The translations under genes were made by a program, and so were the position numbers. The notes beneath the pieces were generated by a model, which searched no databases, was not told the DNA's origin, and worked only from the letters and a program-made list of their open reading frames with translations. From Treponema sp. (GTDB lineage Bacteria; Spirochaetota; Spirochaetia; Treponematales; Breznakiellaceae), in contig JAITSE010000078.1 of NCBI GenBank assembly GCA_031288005.1, positions 1 to 16,483 of the forward strand: a stretch of DNA of 16,483 nt. The letters are read 5' to 3'. Shown piece by piece: positions 13,652-16,483 of the stretch (position 1 is the first letter of the stretch; the number at the start of each line of letters is the position of its first letter).

Positions 13652-13714
13652 GTTTTTGCAGGATTTTTGATGTCTTTATTTTTAATTCCTTGAGGCTTTA
13701 ATTTTCCGCCCTTC

Positions 13715-14023
13715 ATGGCGCAAAACTGGGGGCGTGGGGGATTTGTTCCCCCACATACGCCAAAATTTCAAGGAGAAATCTTCAATACCTCTCCGTTCAC
13801 GGCGGGGATTCTTTATTCCACCTGCTCAGGGTGGCAAAAATACGATGAACAGAGCGATCAGGATATTCAAGAGCCGCATCAGGTTTCTTTCGAGTACAAT
13901 GACGCCGGAAAATTTTTTCTGCTCGATAAGCTTGAGTTTGAGTGTAAAGAGGGACACCGGAGTGTCAAACTGATCGTGGAGCCGCCATTTTCTCTGAGCC
14001 GCATATTGGACTTGTCGAACTGA
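13715..14023 (+). CDS. Doubtful hypothetical ORF
   Basis: A 102-codon open frame with no recognised domain. Its first 15 codons cover a hairpin (GGCGTGGGGG at 13731 with CCCCCAC at 13748), an unlikely place for coding. No Shine-Dalgarno precedes ATG 13715; an AAGGAG at 13770 has no ATG, GTG or TTG at suitable distance. The second half (VSFEYNDAGKFFLLDKLEFE, then CKEGHRSVKLIVEPP) reads like a normal soluble protein, so a 5'-decayed gene fragment is possible. It ends within the TTGTCGAAC hairpin. More likely a remnant or chance frame than an intact gene. Confidence 0.2.
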   Translation: MAQNWGRGGFVPPHTPKFQGEIFNTSPFTAGILYSTCSGWQKYDEQSDQDIQEPHQVSFEYNDAGKFFLLDKLEFECKEGHRSVKLIVEPPFSLSRILDLSN

Positions 14024-14072
14024 TGGTTCGACAACAATCTGTTTTAGTGAACCCTATCAGGTTCGGATTGTT
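14012..14072. repeat. Consecutive hairpins
   Basis: TTGTCGAAC/GTTCGACAA with loop TGATG (14012-14034) is followed by AACAATC/GATTGTT (14033-14039 with 14066-14072) enclosing GAACC/GGTTC (14049-14053 with 14060-14064). The two structures overlap by two bases, so they could form together or as alternatives. No T-run follows. Confidence 0.55.
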
Positions 14073-14402
14073 GAACAAGTCTCGCAAAATGCCCTGTATT
14101 TTGCAGTTTCAACAAGGAATTTGTTCACTAACTGAAGTTGCGGAAACGCCGGGAACTTGTTTCCGAAGTTTCCGATGAACAACTCTATTGTTTGCCGTTG
14201 CACTTGAGATTGAGGTATAAGAAGCTGCATATGGCTTTGAGGGAGGAGCGGACGGCTGCATGGTTCCCGGAAAACGGAGTGGCGGACAAGCGGCATTGGC
14301 GCGGCTCGGGGTGAAAGCATTTTTACCGGATGCAAAGATGCTTGCCGGGGGCCTCCGTATTGAACTCCGACGTTTAAATTTTACTTGCGGCAATACGTCC
14401 GC
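14073..14402. other. Probably non-coding or decayed region
   Basis: No convincing gene is seen. Repeated words of the type GGAAAC...GAAGTTTCC occur at 14130-14180, related to AACTGAAGTTCTGGAAAC at 8960-8977. From 14198 there is a 32-bp near-match to the purD start region, then a frame interrupted by an early stop that reads EAAYGFEGGADGCMVPGKRS and onward to about 14430. This suggests a decayed gene fragment. Confidence 0.4.
14198..14229 (+). repeat. Near-copy of the purD translation start region
   Basis: Aligned without gaps against 6383-6414, 27 of 32 bases agree, including TTGCA, GAGGTATA and GAAGCTGC. In the purD copy this stretch holds the Shine-Dalgarno sequence and ATG; here the ATG position reads AAG, so it cannot start purD. 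Similarity fades after 14229 but shared short words continue. Confidence 0.5.
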
Positions 14403-14431
14403 TTGTCATCCCCGGCGGTTTCTGGTATGAT
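14403..14431 (+). promoter_or_regulatory. Promoter of the FKBP lipoprotein gene
   Basis: TTGTCA (14403-14408), a 17-bp spacer and TATGAT (14426-14431) form a strong sigma-70 promoter. The transcript would start near 14438, downstream of the upstream in-frame ATG codons, which decides the choice of start codon for the gene. Confidence 0.7.
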
Positions 14432-14504
14432 GATACAAGATTCTTTACAAGCCTTGCTTTTAGTGGGAATCTTTTGGGATGTAATTTCCCGAAATCTTAA
14501 AGAA

Positions 14505-15254
14505 ATGGATAAAGAAATGATCAAGAAAGTTGTTTTTTTCGTAATGATATCAACGGTTGTATTGTTTTCGTGTAGCGCTGAAGGAAGAGTTGAAGTTACT
14601 GACGATGCCCCGGGCGACCCCGAAACCGCCGCGGTCTTGGCGCCCTCAGATCTGCAAAATAAAATTGACGCTGATACGAGTTATTCTTTTGGAATGATTC
14701 TTGCCCTTCAATTCGGCCTCAATCAAGTTAAGATTGGCTATGATTATGAGGAGTTTCTAAAGGGATTTAGAGACGCCGTTGAGGGTAAAACTGCAAGGAT
14801 CACCCAGGATGAAGCGGTAAGCAAAATAGATACGGCGTTCTCTGCGGCAGTCGATCAGCTAAAAGTGGATAATACGGAGAAAGAAAAGGAATACCTTGCC
14901 CAGAACGGCGCAAAGAGCGGCGTCACTACTACGGGAAGCGGCCTTCAGTACGAAATAATCACTGAAGGTACTGGTCCCAAACCTACTGTTGAAAATACCG
15001 TTAAAGTTCACTATGAAGGTACGCTTCTTGACGGGACTGTTTTTGATAGTTCCTATTCGCGCAATGAGCCGGTAGAATTTTCGCTGAGCCAGGTTATCCG
15101 CGGCTGGAGCGAGGGCATACAGCTTATGACTGTCGGCAGCACATACCGTTTTGTTATTCCTTCAGCTTTGGCCTATGGCGAGCAGGGGAACAATACTATT
15201 CCGCCCAATTCAACTTTGATTTTTAAGGTAGAATTATTATCTGTTGTAGAATGA
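14505..15254 (+). CDS. FKBP-type peptidyl-prolyl isomerase lipoprotein
   Basis: A 249-residue envelope protein that speeds cis-trans isomerisation at proline and likely helps fold exported proteins. From ATG 14505: signal peptide with MIKKVVFFVMISTVVLF and lipobox LFSC, lipidated Cys23; an FkpA/Mip-like helical N-terminal region (about 45-140) with DTSYSFGMILALQFGLNQ; and a full FKBP domain at about 147-248, with VHYEGTLLDGTVFDSS, the FSLSQVIRGWSEGIQLM core and ALAYGEQG...IPPNSTLIF. The frame extends upstream to ATG 14385, but the promoter at 14403-14431 lies inside that extension, so it is excluded. ATG 14517 (MIKK) is an equally good start. Shine-Dalgarno signals are weak for both. It is followed by a small terminator and seems monocistronic. 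Confidence 0.9.
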   Translation: MDKEMIKKVVFFVMISTVVLFSCSAEGRVEVTDDAPGDPETAAVLAPSDLQNKIDADTSYSFGMILALQFGLNQVKIGYDYEEFLKGFRDAVEGKTARITQDEAVSKIDTAFSAAVDQLKVDNTEKEKEYLAQNGAKSGVTTTGSGLQYEIITEGTGPKPTVENTVKVHYEGTLLDGTVFDSSYSRNEPVEFSLSQVIRGWSEGIQLMTVGSTYRFVIPSALAYGEQGNNTIPPNSTLIFKVELLSVVE

Positions 15255-15265
15255 GCCGGGCATTG

Positions 15266-15284
15266 AAACCGCTCCGGTTTTATA
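15266..15284 (+). terminator. Small terminator-like hairpin after the FKBP gene
   Basis: AAACCG (15266-15271), loop CTC, CGGTTT (15275-15280), followed by TATAT. The stem is only 6 bp and the T-run is part of it, so it is a weak candidate. The 3-nt loop resembles the other hairpins of the window. Confidence 0.4.
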
Positions 15285-15437
15285 TCATGGGTTTGCCGGT
15301 TTCTTTACGGCGTTGTCCACAACAGTCTGCATAACAGGAGCCATGAGGTTGTTTAACATCACCTGAGGCGCTATCTTTTCATCTTTGCCGGTCCTCGGAG
15401 AATCTTCCGCTCCTTGACGCTTCAACGAAAAAGAGGG
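15285..15437 (-). pseudogene. Possible C-terminal gene remnant
   Basis: On the minus strand a 50-codon frame runs from after a TAA (15440-15438) to a TGA at 15287-15285. It reads EDSPRTGKDEKIAPQVMLNN, continuing with a regular amphipathic helix (LMAPVMQTVVDNAVKKP). It has no start codon with a Shine-Dalgarno sequence, and nothing upstream continues it. The regular composition suggests the tail of a lost gene, but its shortness leaves chance as a real alternative. No family is recognised. Confidence 0.25.
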
Positions 15438-15683
15438 TTATATTTTCGTAACTTGTAATATGCGGAACAGCGATGTAACCCGGTTATATTCTGCCGTCCA
15501 ATGGAGGGTGCAAAGGCGGGTCATGCTGTTCCAGTTGTTGATTAGTGTCTGTCCACAAAGCCTGTTTCTGTACGAAACTTAGTTTCGCCTTAGTAGACTG
15601 CGGACTAAAGTATTTTTCATCAAATCTTTGATTCCGCAAACCCTGAATTCTCAGACTTGTGAATACGGCTTTCCGGAGGAAAA

Positions 15684-16483
15684 ATGCCTTTTTACAGCGG
15701 CGTACAAAAAGAAGAAACCTTAAAGGGCTTAATCTACAAAGACTACTTTTCACAATTCGGCTATGAGCCAAACATCGACAACATAGATTTTATCATAACG
15801 GACGCGGCGGCAAACCGTTCACGCAATTTAACGTTGGAGTTTTCGCTTGAAGGCGAAAACTACCAAGATAAAAAGCCCCGCGGCTTTTTATCACATTACC
15901 TTTGGGCCGAGGCGAAAAAGGGGACCCATGACCTGTTCGATATGTTTACCCAGCTCATACTCACCTGCAAAAAAACTTACGAAAAGGCGGAACACCTGGC
16001 CCCGCCCTGGCTAGGCGTTTTTGACGAGGCCCGGATAGCTTTTGTCTCGTTTCACGACATTCTTCCAATTTTTAACGAGACGGATTTTAACTGGAATACA
16101 ACGCCGAGCAGTCACGAAACGGCGGATTTTCAAAAGGCGCGGGAAAAAGTAAAAAAATTAATCGGCGCGAAAATGGCGGTGTACAATTTCGGCGCGGATG
16201 ACGGGGAAATAAAAGAATTTATCAAAACGCATTTTATAAGGGGCGCTTTCGCTTCCGTTAAAAGCCCGATCACAAAAGATAACTTTGTACAGATTTTTAT
16301 CAAATGGGTGAGAGAGGTAAAGCCGTATATCAATATCCCAAGGGAGGAATGGGCGGAGTTTAGGCAGAAGGGGATTCTTGACTGCGATTTTTTCAGGGCC
16401 GATGTGATGAGTCTGGGCGGGAACACGATAACTGAAAAACTAAAGATCGTATTAAAGAACGACAATTACAGTTTCCACGAACA
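15684..16483 (+). CDS. Type II (Eco57I/IIG-like) restriction-modification enzyme, N-terminal part, runs off the window
   Basis: An uninterrupted frame of 266 codons goes from ATG 15684 to the window edge; the gene is therefore 3'-truncated by the window, not broken. GGAGGA (15675-15680) sits just before the ATG, and an in-frame TGA at 15660-15662 limits the start. The N-terminus has a PD-(D/E)XK nuclease-like pattern: Asp35/Asp40 in IDFIITD and Glu76-Ala-Lys78 in LWAEAKKG. Further segments, PPWLGVFDEARIAFVSFHDI (107-126), DFNWNTTPSSHETADF (134-149) and FIKWVREVKPYI (205-216), resemble the N-terminal part of large single-chain restriction/methylase proteins recalled from the Eco57I-like group. 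The methylase motifs (NPPY and SAM-binding) should lie beyond the window. The family call is by recollection, so moderate. Confidence 0.7.
   Translation, partial: MPFYSGVQKEETLKGLIYKDYFSQFGYEPNIDNIDFIITDAAANRSRNLTLEFSLEGENYQDKKPRGFLSHYLWAEAKKGTHDLFDMFTQLILTCKKTYEKAEHLAPPWLGVFDEARIAFVSFHDILPIFNETDFNWNTTPSSHETADFQKAREKVKKLIGAKMAVYNFGADDGEIKEFIKTHFIRGAFASVKSPITKDNFVQIFIKWVREVKPYINIPREEWAEFRQKGILDCDFFRADVMSLGGNTITEKLKIVLKNDNYSFHE

Noticed and set aside
14385..14504. 40-residue N-terminal extension of the FKBP lipoprotein
   Set aside because: The -35 and -10 elements lie inside it and the signal peptide starts only at 14505 or 14517.
15484..15771. Minus-strand ORF of 95 codons
   Set aside because: Covers the Shine-Dalgarno sequence and start of the restriction-modification gene on the other strand and shows no domain.
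16130..16465. Minus-strand ORF of 111 codons
   Set aside because: Antisense to the 266-codon plus-strand frame, which has the better start signals and protein-like composition.
1..16483. tRNA or rRNA genes
   Set aside because: No GTTCGAATCC-type T-arm with matching acceptor stem and no rRNA conserved words were found by eye; a dedicated search was not possible.

Overview
This looks like a chromosomal segment of a Gram-negative bacterium with moderately high GC. I suspect a spirochaete of the Treponema type, such as a gut treponeme. The reasons are the style of the proteins (a lipoprotein with an LFSC lipobox, an outer-membrane barrel, an alanine/glycine-rich pyrE-purD pair), the many small palindromic repeats, and a solitary PIN-type gene beginning YLDSCTFNRPFDD. 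The organism is an inference; no rRNA or tRNA gene was seen. Housekeeping genes alternate with repeat-filled, partly decayed intergenic regions. || LEFT END (1-1755), accessory and decayed: a cobalamin-type riboswitch core precedes an ORF that runs into a palindromic repeat about 30 codons in. Next is the first ~21 codons of a PIN-domain gene, cut by a 411-bp element (606-1016) made of four REP-like palindromes arranged as two nested inverted pairs. The element abuts the C-terminal catalytic half of an IS630-family transposase. || SIGMA OPERON (1756-3491): a good promoter drives a MacB/LolD-like ABC ATPase, an ECF sigma factor and a small single-pass membrane protein that resembles the N-terminal part of anti-sigma factors. 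No ABC permease is present. || REPEAT FIELD (3492-4118): long perfect hairpins flank a 15-copy tandem array of a 22/23-bp GC-rich unit. || HOUSEKEEPING CORE (4119-8843): a metallophosphoesterase that appears to lack a 5' leader, a convergent EamA/DMT transporter, a pyrE-purD operon (pyrimidine and purine synthesis, both using PRPP-derived substrates), and a convergent outer-membrane barrel protein. || SULFUR/AMINO ACID OPERON (9120-11398, minus): a cystathionine gamma-synthase/lyase type PLP enzyme, then an M20 amidohydrolase 5 nt downstream. || 11399-13092: a second palindrome-rich intergenic region, then an MFS transporter whose 5' end looks frameshifted. || 13093-13575: a HigA-like HTH protein fused to a histone-H1-like Lys/Ala tail, with its own promoter, operator-like dyad and terminator and no HigB toxin next to it. 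|| 13652-14400 is mostly non-coding, structured and probably decayed; it includes a 32-bp near-match to the translation start region of purD. || RIGHT END: an FKBP-type prolyl isomerase lipoprotein with a clear promoter, then the first 266 codons of a large gene that runs off the window. It has a PD-(D/E)XK nuclease-like N-terminus and looks like a type II (Eco57I/IIG-like) restriction-modification enzyme. || Strongest items for follow-up: the nested palindrome element joining two unrelated broken genes; the 15-copy palindromic tandem array and related triloop hairpins, one pair showing a compensatory base-pair change; the HigA-H1-like fusion; the permease-less ABC/ECF sigma/membrane-protein operon; and the partial restriction-modification gene.
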